DNA from: DASUCS01 sp041166745
GTDB taxonomy: Bacteria; Actinomycetota; Acidimicrobiia; Acidimicrobiales; JACDCH01
Assembly (NCBI GenBank): GCA_041166745.1
Contig: JBEEGH010000006.1
Span: 124,001-188,000 of the forward strand
Reading direction: 5' to 3'
DNA: 64,000 nt
Positions 33,579 through 41,560 of the stretch are shown piece by piece (the stretch's first letter is position 1; every line of letters starts with the position of its first letter). The notes beneath the pieces are model-generated. The model was given only the letters and a program-made list of their open reading frames with translations. It was not told where the DNA came from and searched no databases. A program made the position numbers and the translations under genes.

Positions 33579-35135
33579 GTGACCGATGGCGGAATGACAC
33601 GGCGCTCGGCGCTGAAGGTGTTGGGCGGTGGCGTGCTCGGTTCCGCACTGATGCCGTACCTGCCTGGCGTGCAGTCAGCGGCCGCGGCGCCGACGGATTT
33701 CGTCACCGGGTTGAAGAACAACGTCGATCACATCGTCGTGTTCATGCAGGAGAACCGCAGCTTCGACCATTACTTCGGTCTGTATCCCGGCGCTGACGGA
33801 CTGCCCGACTGCGTCGCTCTGCCCGACGCGACGGGCACGTTCTATGGACCGTTCCACGAGACCGCGATGTGCACGCTCGACCAGACGCACGGCTTCGACG
33901 AGATCCACGGCCAATGGAACGACGGCGCGATGGACGGCTTCGTGCGCTTCGGCGGCCCGCAGACGCTCGCCTACTACACCGGCGACGAGATCGGCTTCTA
34001 CTGGGCTCTCGCCAGCCGGTTCACGCTGTGCGACCGGTACTTCGGGAGCTTCCTCGGCGGCACGTTCGCCAATCGGTTGTACTCCTACTGCGCGAGCAAC
34101 GGGACGAAGCCGGGGTGGCCGGGTGTGCTCAACAACCCCGCCACGGTGAACGACGAACAGTCGCAACAACTCGCAGGCGTGCCCACGATCCTCGACCGCA
34201 TGGGACTTCCCGAGGACGGTCCGCTCACCGTCACGTGGAAGGTCTACGGCCTCGGCGGCATCGCCGGCGGCAGCCGTCCCGATCCGATCGAGAGCGACAA
34301 CCCCCTTACGTTCTTTCCGCAGTATCAACCGGACGTGCGCCCGCTCACCTTTCAGCGCATCAGCGCGGACCTCACGGAGCTCGAGCTCGACCTCGCCACG
34401 GGCCAGCTCCCCCAGGTCAGCTGGATCATCCCGGAGATCGGATTGTCCGAGCATCCGCCGTTCCCGATCTCGACCGGAATGAGCTCGGTCGCGGCCACGC
34501 TCAAGCTGCTGATGGAGAGCTCGGCGTGGGAGCGCACGATCGTGATCTTCAGCTACGACGAGGCCGGCGGCTACTACGACCATGTCCCCCCGCCGATCAT
34601 CGAAACGAAGACGGTCGACGGTGCGAGTCAAGGCGTCGAACCCGGCACGTACGCGTACGGGCGGGGCTTCCGCGTGCCCGCCATGGTGCTGTCGCCGTTC
34701 GCTCGACCCGGCGCGATCGTCTCCGACGTCTACGACCACACCTCTGCGCTCGCACTCATCGAAGCGCGCTTCGACATCGAGCCGCTCACTGCGCTCGACG
34801 CGGCCGCCGACCCGTTCATCGCCTGCCTCGACTTCAGCGCACCGCAACCAGCGCTGACCATCGAGGTTCCCGACCCCGGTGTGGGGCTGGCCGACTGTGC
34901 GGTGTTCGCCCCGCAGGCGGTGGCCGACAGCGCGGGCGTCCCTATCCCAATCGCGCGCACGTACACGGCGTCGGCCGCGTGCCCTGGGGTGGTCGCGGGC
35001 GAGGGCAACCCCGCGCCGCTGGTGGCGCGCACAGGGAACGACGCGACCACGCCGTTGCTGGCCGCCGGAGCGCTGACTGCGGCCGCGCTCGCAGCCCGCC
35101 GCGTCAGCCGCCCCATCTGCTCCTCTAAGGAGTGA
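33579..35135 (+). CDS. Tat-exported phospholipase C / acid phosphatase-family phosphoesterase
   Basis: A 518-residue exported enzyme of the PF04185 phosphoesterase family (non-specific phospholipase C, acid phosphatase AcpA). The signal peptide carries a twin-arginine motif TRRSALK (Arg8-Arg9) and ends after QSAAAAP. The active site block is HIVVFMQENRSFDHYFGLYPG, with the metal-coordinating Glu-Asn and His-Tyr. The C terminus has ARTGNDATTP, a hydrophobic helix and Arg-Arg-Val-Ser-Arg, the layout of an LPxTG-like or membrane-retention tail, followed by Cys-Ser-Ser-Lys-Glu. An in-frame ATG at 33594 is an equally good start. Substrates are likely phosphatidylcholine-like lipids or phosphomonoesters. 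Confidence 0.85.
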   Translation: MTDGGMTRRSALKVLGGGVLGSALMPYLPGVQSAAAAPTDFVTGLKNNVDHIVVFMQENRSFDHYFGLYPGADGLPDCVALPDATGTFYGPFHETAMCTLDQTHGFDEIHGQWNDGAMDGFVRFGGPQTLAYYTGDEIGFYWALASRFTLCDRYFGSFLGGTFANRLYSYCASNGTKPGWPGVLNNPATVNDEQSQQLAGVPTILDRMGLPEDGPLTVTWKVYGLGGIAGGSRPDPIESDNPLTFFPQYQPDVRPLTFQRISADLTELELDLATGQLPQVSWIIPEIGLSEHPPFPISTGMSSVAATLKLLMESSAWERTIVIFSYDEAGGYYDHVPPPIIETKTVDGASQGVEPGTYAYGRGFRVPAMVLSPFARPGAIVSDVYDHTSALALIEARFDIEPLTALDAAADPFIACLDFSAPQPALTIEVPDPGVGLADCAVFAPQAVADSAGVPIPIARTYTASAACPGVVAGEGNPAPLVARTGNDATTPLLAAGALTAAALAARRVSRPICSSKE

Positions 35136-35180
35136 TCACGGCGTCATACGCCACGTTGCCTCCGCAAAGCGCCCGCCGCG

Positions 35181-36050
35181 TCAGCCGAGAAACGTGAACA
35201 AGAACAGTTGCGTGGCGTACGCGACGAGACGGGGAGCGTCTGTGCCGTCGGGCCCGCAGTCCCACAGCGCCATGTCGGCCGACGCGTAGCCGTCGCCCGC
35301 GTACCGCGACCGGTTGTGCGCCAAGAGCCACGGCGAGCGGCACTCGTTCAGTAGGTGCACCGTGAGGTCGATGCTCGGCGCGAACCAGTTGTCGTCCGTC
35401 CGCCCGACCTTCTCACCGACGGCGCCAGGCATCGTGTCGGCCAAGACCACGACGGCGAGCGGATCCATCGTGCCGTCGTCGAGCATCGGCGGCTCGTCGA
35501 AGCGATACCACATGGCCCGCTCGGCCCGGTCGGGCACGTAGTCCTCCCACGGCGGATGTCCGAGCGCGGCACGCCCTTCGACCAACTGATCCCAGAACGG
35601 CATCGGGCCGAAGTCGAACTCGAACTCGACCGGCGGCGGGTCGCGGAACGATGGACAGTCGGCGGGCGGCGGAACGCCCACCGGCGGCTCGAGATCGGTG
35701 AACTCGAACCCTCGCCGAGTCGATCCGAAGATCGCGGTGGTCACGTGCCCGCCTGGGGCGCCGACGTTTTTCACTTCCGCTCGGAGGTGCGACATCGAGC
35801 GGCCGGCGCGCAGCAGCTCCACGTCGATCTCCACCGGCCCGCACGCAACCTGGGTGACGAACGCTGTGTGCAGGGTGCGCAACCGTTGCTCGTCGTGACC
35901 GAGCGCGTCCTCCATGGCCCGTAACGCGATTGCGGTGACGATGCCGCCTTGGGGCAGTGGTCGGAGGTTCCAGGCCTCGCGGATGTTGCCCGCGTAGCGG
36001 TTCGGGCCAACGGACGCGACCGCTGTGGTTTCGGCGAACGGGTTCCCCAT
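35181..36050 (-). CDS. Acyl-CoA thioesterase-like (double hotdog) protein
   Basis: A 289-residue protein of the TesB-like thioesterase group. WNLRPLPQGGIVTAIALRAMEDAL shows the hotdog helix wrapped by the GG motif, and LHTAFVTQVACGPVEIDVELLRAGRSMSHLRAEV is the characteristic thioesterase strand block. The second hotdog appears with NWFAPSIDLTVHLLNECRSPWLLAHNRSRYAGDGYASADMALWD, containing the usual Asp and Ser/Asn near the active site. Family members hydrolyse long-chain or branched acyl-CoAs. ATG at 36050 is preferred because the domain starts there. It converges with the phospholipase gene, with 45 bases between the stops. Confidence 0.87.
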   Translation of the reverse strand: MGNPFAETTAVASVGPNRYAGNIREAWNLRPLPQGGIVTAIALRAMEDALGHDEQRLRTLHTAFVTQVACGPVEIDVELLRAGRSMSHLRAEVKNVGAPGGHVTTAIFGSTRRGFEFTDLEPPVGVPPPADCPSFRDPPPVEFEFDFGPMPFWDQLVEGRAALGHPPWEDYVPDRAERAMWYRFDEPPMLDDGTMDPLAVVVLADTMPGAVGEKVGRTDDNWFAPSIDLTVHLLNECRSPWLLAHNRSRYAGDGYASADMALWDCGPDGTDAPRLVAYATQLFLFTFLG

Positions 36051-36132
36051 AGGGGCGCAACGTTGGTCGTCGCTCCACGCAGACGTCAACCGGATTGCTG
36101 AGTACGGTTTGACCGGCGAAAGGGGTGGGACC

Positions 36133-37074
36133 ATGAGTGCGACGCGCCGGCGGTACCGGAATCTGATCATGGACAGCCAGCGATGGGATGGCTTCGAGTT
36201 CCGAGACGACGACATCGTGATCTCCACGCCGTCGAAGTGCGGCACGACGTGGATGCAGATGCAGTGCGCTCTGCTCGTCTTTCAAGACACGGCGTTGCCC
36301 GCTCCATTGACTCGCCTGTCACCGTGGATCGACGTGCAGACGGAAACGGTCGAGAGCGTGTTTGCCGAGCTCGCCGCGCAAACGCACCGCCGGTTCATCA
36401 AGACGCACACGCCCTTCGATGGGATCCCGCACGATCCGCGGGTCACTTACGTCGCGGTCGGCCGCGACCCCCGCGACGTGGCGTTGTCGTGGGACAACCA
36501 CTTCAGGAACATGAACATCGAGGTGATCATCGGACACCGCATTGACGTCGCGGGCCTCGACGATCTCGCCGAGCTCATGCCCAACGGCGTCCCGGTGCCA
36601 TCCGACGATCCGGTCGTGCGCTTCTGGGAGTGGATGGAGCCGAAGGACCGGACGGAGGAGGACTTCTTCGGTCTCGAGGGCATGCTCGACCATCTGGGCA
36701 CGTTCTGGGACCGACGCGACGACGACAACGTCGCGCTGTTCCATTACGCCGACATGAAGGCGGATCTCGACGGAGAGATGCGCCGGCTGGCGGGGGTGCT
36801 GCAGATCGACGTCGACGAGGCCAAGTGGGACGAGCTGGTTGCGGCGGCGACCTTCGACCGCATGCGTGACCGCGCCGAAGAGCTCGCGCCGCAGGTCACC
36901 CACAACTTCTGGAACGAGACCGGACGGTTCTTCAACAAGGGCTCGAACGGGCAATGGCAATCGTTCTTCGACGACGACGACGTGGCTCGCTACGAGGCTC
37001 TGGTGACCAAGTTGGCCGCTCCCGACCTCGCCGAGTGGGTCCACGCCGGATGGCACGGCGTTCGCACCGCCTAG
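36133..37074 (+). CDS. PAPS-dependent sulfotransferase
   Basis: A 313-residue sulfotransferase of the cytosolic (Sulfotransfer_1) type. The 5'-phosphosulfate loop is STPSKCGTTW (residues 31-40), with Cys in place of the more common Ser. The 3'-phosphate segment is TYVAVGRDPRDVALSWDNH, and the C-terminal RFFNKGSNGQW matches the RKGxxGDWK closing motif. The catalytic base His is probably that in FIKTHTPFDG. It transfers sulfate from PAPS to an alcohol or amine acceptor; the acceptor is unknown. ATG at 36133 is supported by GGGGTGGGA. It is divergent from the thioesterase gene and 21 bases upstream of the transporter gene. Confidence 0.9.
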   Translation: MSATRRRYRNLIMDSQRWDGFEFRDDDIVISTPSKCGTTWMQMQCALLVFQDTALPAPLTRLSPWIDVQTETVESVFAELAAQTHRRFIKTHTPFDGIPHDPRVTYVAVGRDPRDVALSWDNHFRNMNIEVIIGHRIDVAGLDDLAELMPNGVPVPSDDPVVRFWEWMEPKDRTEEDFFGLEGMLDHLGTFWDRRDDDNVALFHYADMKADLDGEMRRLAGVLQIDVDEAKWDELVAAATFDRMRDRAEELAPQVTHNFWNETGRFFNKGSNGQWQSFFDDDDVARYEALVTKLAAPDLAEWVHAGWHGVRTA

Positions 37075-37095
37075 ATCATCGGGCAGGATGGCCCC

Positions 37096-37995
37096 GTGAC
37101 GACCACCCGCCGGCATGAAGACGTCGCCGCCGGAGCGAGGGCGATGGTGTTCGGAGTCGCCGTGTTCTCCGTGCACGACATGGTCGGCAAAGTGGTGGTC
37201 GAGAACTACCCCGTGTTGCAGATGCTGGCCTTGCGGTCCGGCTGCGCGCTGCTCATCCTCCTGGTGATCACCCTCACGCGCGGCGGCCTGCCGCCATTGC
37301 CGCGGGCTGCGGTACCCGCGCACCTGGTGCGACTCGCCTCGATGCTCGGCGCGATCTTCCTCTTCTTCTCCGCGCTGGAGGAGTTGCCGCTCGCCGACGC
37401 GACGGCCATCGCGTTCGGCGCGCCCTTCATCATGCTGGCGCTGTCGGGACCGCTACTGGGCGAGCGGGTTCCTCGATCGGCGTGGGCGGCCGTCGGGGTG
37501 GGCTTCATCGGGGTGGTCATCATCGTGAAGCCCGGGGGCGACGTGCGCCCGGCGGCGATGTACGCCGTCGGGGCCAGCGTGCTGTACGCGCTCGGCATGT
37601 TGACGACCCGCCGCCTCGGTCGTACCGAGTCCGTGCTCAGCCTGCTGTTCTGGATGATCGCGGGACAGTTCGCGCTCGCCCTCATCGCACTGCCGTTCGT
37701 CTGGCAGCCCGTTGAACTGCGCCACTGGCCGTTGCTCGTCGGTCTCGCTGTGCTGAACCTGTTCGGTCAGCTCGGACTCGTTCGGGCGTTCGCCAACGCG
37801 CCGCCGTCGGTCGTCGCGCCGTTCGAGTACACGGCATTGCTGTGGGCCGCCGCGCTCGGTTTCATCGTGTTCGGCGACGTGCCCTCGGCCCGGCTGTGGG
37901 TGGGCGCGGCGATCATCATCAGTGCGGGCCTGTACGTGATGTTCCGCGGCCAGCCGGTGCCTGATCCGGTACCGCTGCCCGGCCAATCCGAATGA
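37096..37995 (+). CDS. EamA/DMT-superfamily transporter
   Basis: A 299-residue membrane protein with ten hydrophobic spans forming two EamA repeats, the drug/metabolite transporter layout. Diagnostic pieces are the charged helix-1 face VHDMVGKVVVE, the EELPLADATAIAFGAPFIMLALSGPLLGERV loop at the end of repeat 1 and the matching APFEYTALLWAAALGFIVFGDVPS in repeat 2. It exports or imports small metabolites; the substrate is unknown. It follows the sulfotransferase gene by 21 bases, so an export role for a sulfated product is possible but only inferred. Its stop is two bases from the stop of the convergent gene. Confidence 0.92.
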   Translation: MTTTRRHEDVAAGARAMVFGVAVFSVHDMVGKVVVENYPVLQMLALRSGCALLILLVITLTRGGLPPLPRAAVPAHLVRLASMLGAIFLFFSALEELPLADATAIAFGAPFIMLALSGPLLGERVPRSAWAAVGVGFIGVVIIVKPGGDVRPAAMYAVGASVLYALGMLTTRRLGRTESVLSLLFWMIAGQFALALIALPFVWQPVELRHWPLLVGLAVLNLFGQLGLVRAFANAPPSVVAPFEYTALLWAAALGFIVFGDVPSARLWVGAAIIISAGLYVMFRGQPVPDPVPLPGQSE

Positions 37996-37996
37996 G

Positions 37997-38395
37997 TCAG
38001 ACCGTCGCGTAGCGAGTGCGCTGCAGCAGCGCAGCCGACAGCACAGTGGCGCTGACGGCACCGGCGGTCGCGAGGAACAGCCCGTTCAAGGGTTGGGCGA
38101 TCCGTGCGACGTGCACGACCTCGTACAACAACACCGCGCTCGTGGCTGCGCACAACACGAGGCTCGTGGTCAGAGCACCGCGGCGCACGCAACCGTCCAA
38201 TCGCCAGCGGGCGAGGAGCGCGCCTGTGATGCCGCCGAGCAAGAGGGTGAGGTTGCCGGCGCCCTCGGTCCCGCGCGCCGTGACCAGCAAGTGACTCCAC
38301 GGCAGGAACGAGCCGAGAACGATCGCGGCGACCGCGATTGCCATCGCCATCGTGAGGTCGTTGCGCTCGCCGGTAGTCGTCATTCCGGACACCAT
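37997..38395 (-). CDS. Small four-helix membrane protein, unknown function
   Basis: A 132-residue protein with four hydrophobic segments: AMAIAVAAIVLGSFLPW, a helix at LTLLLGGITGALLARW, ALTTSLVLCAATSAVLLYEVV and LFLATAGAVSATVLSAALL. The SFLPW end of the first span followed by a Gly-rich loop resembles the broad DUF2568/TM2-like actinobacterial families, but I do not recognise it. The start could be 38395 or 38383. The upstream region (38396-38450) is unusually AT-rich and probably holds the promoter. Confidence 0.65.
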   Translation of the reverse strand: MVSGMTTTGERNDLTMAMAIAVAAIVLGSFLPWSHLLVTARGTEGAGNLTLLLGGITGALLARWRLDGCVRRGALTTSLVLCAATSAVLLYEVVHVARIAQPLNGLFLATAGAVSATVLSAALLQRTRYATV

Positions 38396-38493
38396 GCGAC
38401 ATATCCGTGCAAATCGGAAGAATCATTCGAAAAACGACCCAATGTGACTAGCCCGTCGGTTTGCCCGTCATCGATCCCCCAACCGTGAACTCG

Positions 38494-38527
38494 CAGCGCA
38501 AACACGACCGATGGGTCGTGTTTGCGC
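38494..38527 (-). terminator. Perfect 15-bp stem-loop downstream of the PhyH-like gene
   Basis: Bases 38494-38508 and 38513-38527 are exact reverse complements (15 bp, loop GATG). It lies 26 bases past the stop of the minus-strand gene ending at 38554 and so is placed to end that transcript. There is no U-run, so it may act as a factor-dependent terminator or an RNA-stabilising structure. Confidence 0.75.
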
Positions 38528-38553
38528 TCTCAGAACGCGCGGAGGCCGGTCGA

Positions 38554-39459
38554 TCAGCCCGGGAGCTCGCCCCTCGCGAGGAGCTCGACCGGGTCTTGCA
38601 TGCGCACCATGCCGAGGTAACCGCCGCCGCGCGGGATGCTGTCGTGCACCGAGTAGCCGATGAGCTCCTGGGCTTGGCGCGGGAGTTTGGCGGCCATTGC
38701 CGGAGGGATCGACAGGTAGTTGTTCTCCTCCGTGCGCAGCCAGCCGAGGCAGTAGCTGAGGTGCGCGCCGCGCCGCGGCACGTCGGTGGTGTTCGACCCG
38801 CCGGCGTGGATGGTGCCGCCGAGGTACACCACCGCGGAACCGGCCGGCATCTCGGCGTAGGCGATCTGATCGGGGGCGGGCTGCGTTCCCATGACCTGCT
38901 CGGCCGGCGTCAGCGAGCGGTCGGGCCACAGATGACTGCCGGGCACGACGCGGGTCGCGCCGTTCTCACGCGTGAAGTCGACGAAGGCGATGACCGTGGC
39001 GAGCTGCAACTCCGGCCCGGGGCGAGGCATGTCGCTCCACACCGCTTCGTCGCGATGCAGCCACTGCTCGTCCGACCCCGGCCCGCGCTGGAGCAGGTGG
39101 CCGAGGTTGAGCTGGTAGCGCGCGCACGACGGCAGGAGGATCCGGTCGGCCAATGCCAGCAGCAGTGGATGGCACATCACGTCGACCGCGAACGTGGGGG
39201 ACAGGCCGGGCGCACCGCTGACCTGACGCGTGTGCGGGCCGTGGAACGCCTGCATGACGGGGTTGAACATCGCCGCGTCGGGATCGGCTTCGTCGAGCGC
39301 GGCACCGACCTCCTCGTTGACGCGAGCGACGACGTCCGCCGAGAGCAGTCCTTCGATGATCGCCGCGCCATCGCGCACGATGGCCGCGTGGATCGTGTCG
39401 GGATCGCCGTGAACGTCGAAGCGTTCGAGCGTCGCGCTGGTGGTGGTCGGTGTCCCCAT
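38554..39459 (-). CDS. Phytanoyl-CoA dioxygenase-family 2-oxoglutarate/Fe(II) enzyme
   Basis: A 301-residue enzyme of the PhyH family. The iron ligands His135 and Asp137 lie in EQWLHRDEAVW; the distal His and the 2-oxoglutarate-binding Arg are in IHAGGSNTTDVPRRGAHLSY. LSADVVARVNEEVGAAL, TRVVPGSHLW and AEMPAGSAVVYLGG are the family's conserved blocks. It hydroxylates or oxidises a small molecule, not necessarily phytanoyl-CoA. It is last in a run of four overlapping genes (DegT, Gfo/Idh, ceramidase-like, PhyH). An ATG at 39468 overlaps the upstream stop, but AGAGG spacing favours 39459. Confidence 0.88.
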   Translation of the reverse strand: MGTPTTTSATLERFDVHGDPDTIHAAIVRDGAAIIEGLLSADVVARVNEEVGAALDEADPDAAMFNPVMQAFHGPHTRQVSGAPGLSPTFAVDVMCHPLLLALADRILLPSCARYQLNLGHLLQRGPGSDEQWLHRDEAVWSDMPRPGPELQLATVIAFVDFTRENGATRVVPGSHLWPDRSLTPAEQVMGTQPAPDQIAYAEMPAGSAVVYLGGTIHAGGSNTTDVPRRGAHLSYCLGWLRTEENNYLSIPPAMAAKLPRQAQELIGYSVHDSIPRGGGYLGMVRMQDPVELLARGELPG

Positions 39460-39464
39460 GATCG

Positions 39465-40586
39465 TCATCCTCTCAGGGCGGCGGCGATGGCGGCCACTGC
39501 ACCCGGGCCGTAGCTCATCGATTCCTCGTAGCCGTCGGTGAACGGCGACGGGAGGTAGCCGTGCCACTCGGGCGCGAGTCCGGCGAGCAGCACCTGCCCC
39601 TCGCCGGGGCGCTCCTCGATCGAGCGTCCGAGCTCGTGGAAGGCCTCACCTGGAATCGACACGAGCCGTACTGGTCCGATGGACCACTCGACCAGCTCGA
39701 TCGGCACGCGGCGACCCTCGCGCCCGCCAGTCAGCAACGTGGAACCGAGCTCGACTTCGATCGTGCGGTGGCGTTCGACGGTCGGACCGCCGGCCTCGAT
39801 GGGCTCCGCGTCGCGCAGGACGGCGTCGACACCTTCGGCGACATCACGGCCGAGTTGGTCGGCCTCGGCGAAGCCGTCGTGGGCGCATTCGTTGTGTTGG
39901 CGGTGAACGTGATGCGGGTTCACGTCGCCGAGCGCGCCCGATAGCAACACGGCGGTGCCCCCGGCCCGTTGTTGCAGCGCCGAACGAAACGGACCGACCC
40001 AGTCGCTCGACACTGCGAGACACTCCGGCCCGAGAGCCACTGGGTGGATGGCGACGTTGGCGAGCGTGCCCACGCGTGTGCCGTCGGGCGCGATGGCGTC
40101 GAGTACGGCGAAGGTCGGGTGATACGGGAGGCCGCGTCGATTGATCGACAGACCGTCGGGGAGGGGCCAGCGCCCGGCGCGCAGCGAGGCCGGGATCGCG
40201 TTGGCCGCGGCCGACAGTGCCGCCGCGAGGCAGCGCTCCACGAGCAGCTCGCGGTAGCCCTCGGGGGTGATCCACCCGAGCGGGTCGCTGCCCTCGATGG
40301 TGCTCGGCCCCGCGTGTGTGTGCACGCACGACGTGAGCACGGCACCCAACTCGAGCCCGAGCGCGTCGGCCACTGCCATGCGCACAGGACGAGCGAAGCC
40401 CGGGGACATGCCGAGCAAATCGCAGACGAGGAGGCACACCGCGCCCGGCGCACCGCGCAGGAACATGGCGCGGACCTCGATGTCGTCGTGCACCTCGGTG
40501 GCCGGCTGGTGCTCGATGAATCCGGCCAGCTGCACCGGCGTCGGCGGCGTGATCACCGCCGAACCGAACCCGACCTCGAGCGTCAC
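39465..40586 (-). CDS. Short neutral/alkaline ceramidase-like hydrolase
   Basis: A 373-residue protein matching the catalytic N-terminal domain of neutral ceramidases (PF04734): VGFGSAVITPPTPVQLAGF start, the zinc motif SCVHTHAGPST (His-x-His), NVAIHPVAL (third His), SSDWVGPFRSAL, and LSGALGDVNPHHV (the G(D/E)VNP block). Known ceramidases are ~650 residues with a C-terminal beta-domain and are secreted; this one has no signal peptide and lacks that domain, so it probably hydrolyses a different amide or ester. GTG at 40586 overlaps the stop of the Gfo/Idh gene (GTGA), and its own stop overlaps an ATG of the next gene. Confidence 0.78.
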   Translation of the reverse strand: MTLEVGFGSAVITPPTPVQLAGFIEHQPATEVHDDIEVRAMFLRGAPGAVCLLVCDLLGMSPGFARPVRMAVADALGLELGAVLTSCVHTHAGPSTIEGSDPLGWITPEGYRELLVERCLAAALSAAANAIPASLRAGRWPLPDGLSINRRGLPYHPTFAVLDAIAPDGTRVGTLANVAIHPVALGPECLAVSSDWVGPFRSALQQRAGGTAVLLSGALGDVNPHHVHRQHNECAHDGFAEADQLGRDVAEGVDAVLRDAEPIEAGGPTVERHRTIEVELGSTLLTGGREGRRVPIELVEWSIGPVRLVSIPGEAFHELGRSIEERPGEGQVLLAGLAPEWHGYLPSPFTDGYEESMSYGPGAVAAIAAALRG

Positions 40587-41560
40587 GACACCGTCACCAC
40601 CGTGCCGTCACGGGCGGACCGGTAGGCGGCCTCGACCACGGCGACGGCGGCCCGCCCGTCGTCGGCGGTCACTGATGGCTGGCGTTCGCCGCGCACCGCA
40701 GCGAGGAATTCGTCCAACGGCGAGCTCGTGGTCTCCGGAAGGGCAACGCGCTCGCGCTCGCCGTCCAGGGGGAACCGCGTCAACGCCGTCCGCGAATCGA
40801 GGTGCAGCGTGCCGTTCGTGCCGACGATCGTGAGCTGATGGTCCGGCCCGGGTCGCGACGACCAGCTCGCATGCACGGTTCCGATCGCGCCACGGCGCAG
40901 TCGTACGAGGAGCTGCGCGTCCGTCTCGACCCCGTCGGCCTCGCGTGTGAGCAACGCCCCGACCTCGACGATGTCGTCGCCGGTCACGTAGCGCACGAGG
41001 TCGATCACGTGCACGCCCAGATCGATGAGACAGCCGCCGCCCGCGAGCTCCTTGTCGAAGAACCAGGTGGCATTCGGCGCCCACGCTTGCGGGCCTCCGT
41101 GGCCGAACGCGGCGCGCACGCCGGTGACGTCACCGATTCGACCCGTTGCGATCACATCGTGCGCGGCGACGAACGGCGCCAGGAACCGTGTGTTCTGAAA
41201 GGGGATCAGCACGACCCGGTGATCGTCGGCCGCCGCAATCATCTCGTCGGCCTCGGCGGTCGTACGGGCCATCGGCTTGTCGACGAGCACGTGTTTGCCG
41301 GCCGCGGCCGCCGCCATCGCGACATCACGATGCTGAGCGTTGGGCGTGGCGACCATGACGGCATCGACGTCGTCGCGGGTCACGGCGTCTTCCCAGCGAT
41401 CCACGACGAGACCCGAGCCCCACCCGTCGCGTGCCGCTTCTGCAGACGAGGGCGACCGACTCGCGAACACCGTGACCTCGACGCCCGCCGCTTGCAGCAA
41501 TGGGAGGTGGATGTGCACCGCCGCGGTGCCACATCCGACGATCGCGAAGCGTTCGCTCAT
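40583..41560 (-). CDS. Gfo/Idh/MocA-family oxidoreductase
   Basis: A 325-residue dehydrogenase. The dinucleotide loop is AIVGCGTAAVHIHLPLLQ, the beta-4 edge VDAVMVATPNAQH, and the EKP motif KHVLVDKPMART (Lys at the catalytic position). The substrate region GGGCLIDLGVHVIDLVRYVTG contains the GGGxxxDxGxHxxD signature, with Asp and His as catalytic residues. The likely substrate is a sugar, inositol or amino-sugar derivative. It overlaps the DegT aminotransferase gene by ATGA, and dehydrogenase-aminotransferase pairs of these families typically oxidise a hydroxyl and then aminate the ketone. The starting compound is unknown. Confidence 0.9.
   Translation of the reverse strand: MSERFAIVGCGTAAVHIHLPLLQAAGVEVTVFASRSPSSAEAARDGWGSGLVVDRWEDAVTRDDVDAVMVATPNAQHRDVAMAAAAAGKHVLVDKPMARTTAEADEMIAAADDHRVVLIPFQNTRFLAPFVAAHDVIATGRIGDVTGVRAAFGHGGPQAWAPNATWFFDKELAGGGCLIDLGVHVIDLVRYVTGDDIVEVGALLTREADGVETDAQLLVRLRRGAIGTVHASWSSRPGPDHQLTIVGTNGTLHLDSRTALTRFPLDGERERVALPETTSSPLDEFLAAVRGERQPSVTADDGRAAVAVVEAAYRSARDGTVVTVS

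Noticed and set aside
12017..38460. Similar sequences TGACTAG(T/C)CCGTCGG near 12027 and 38446
   Set aside because: Only about 15 bases match; at this GC content and window size such a match is expected by chance.
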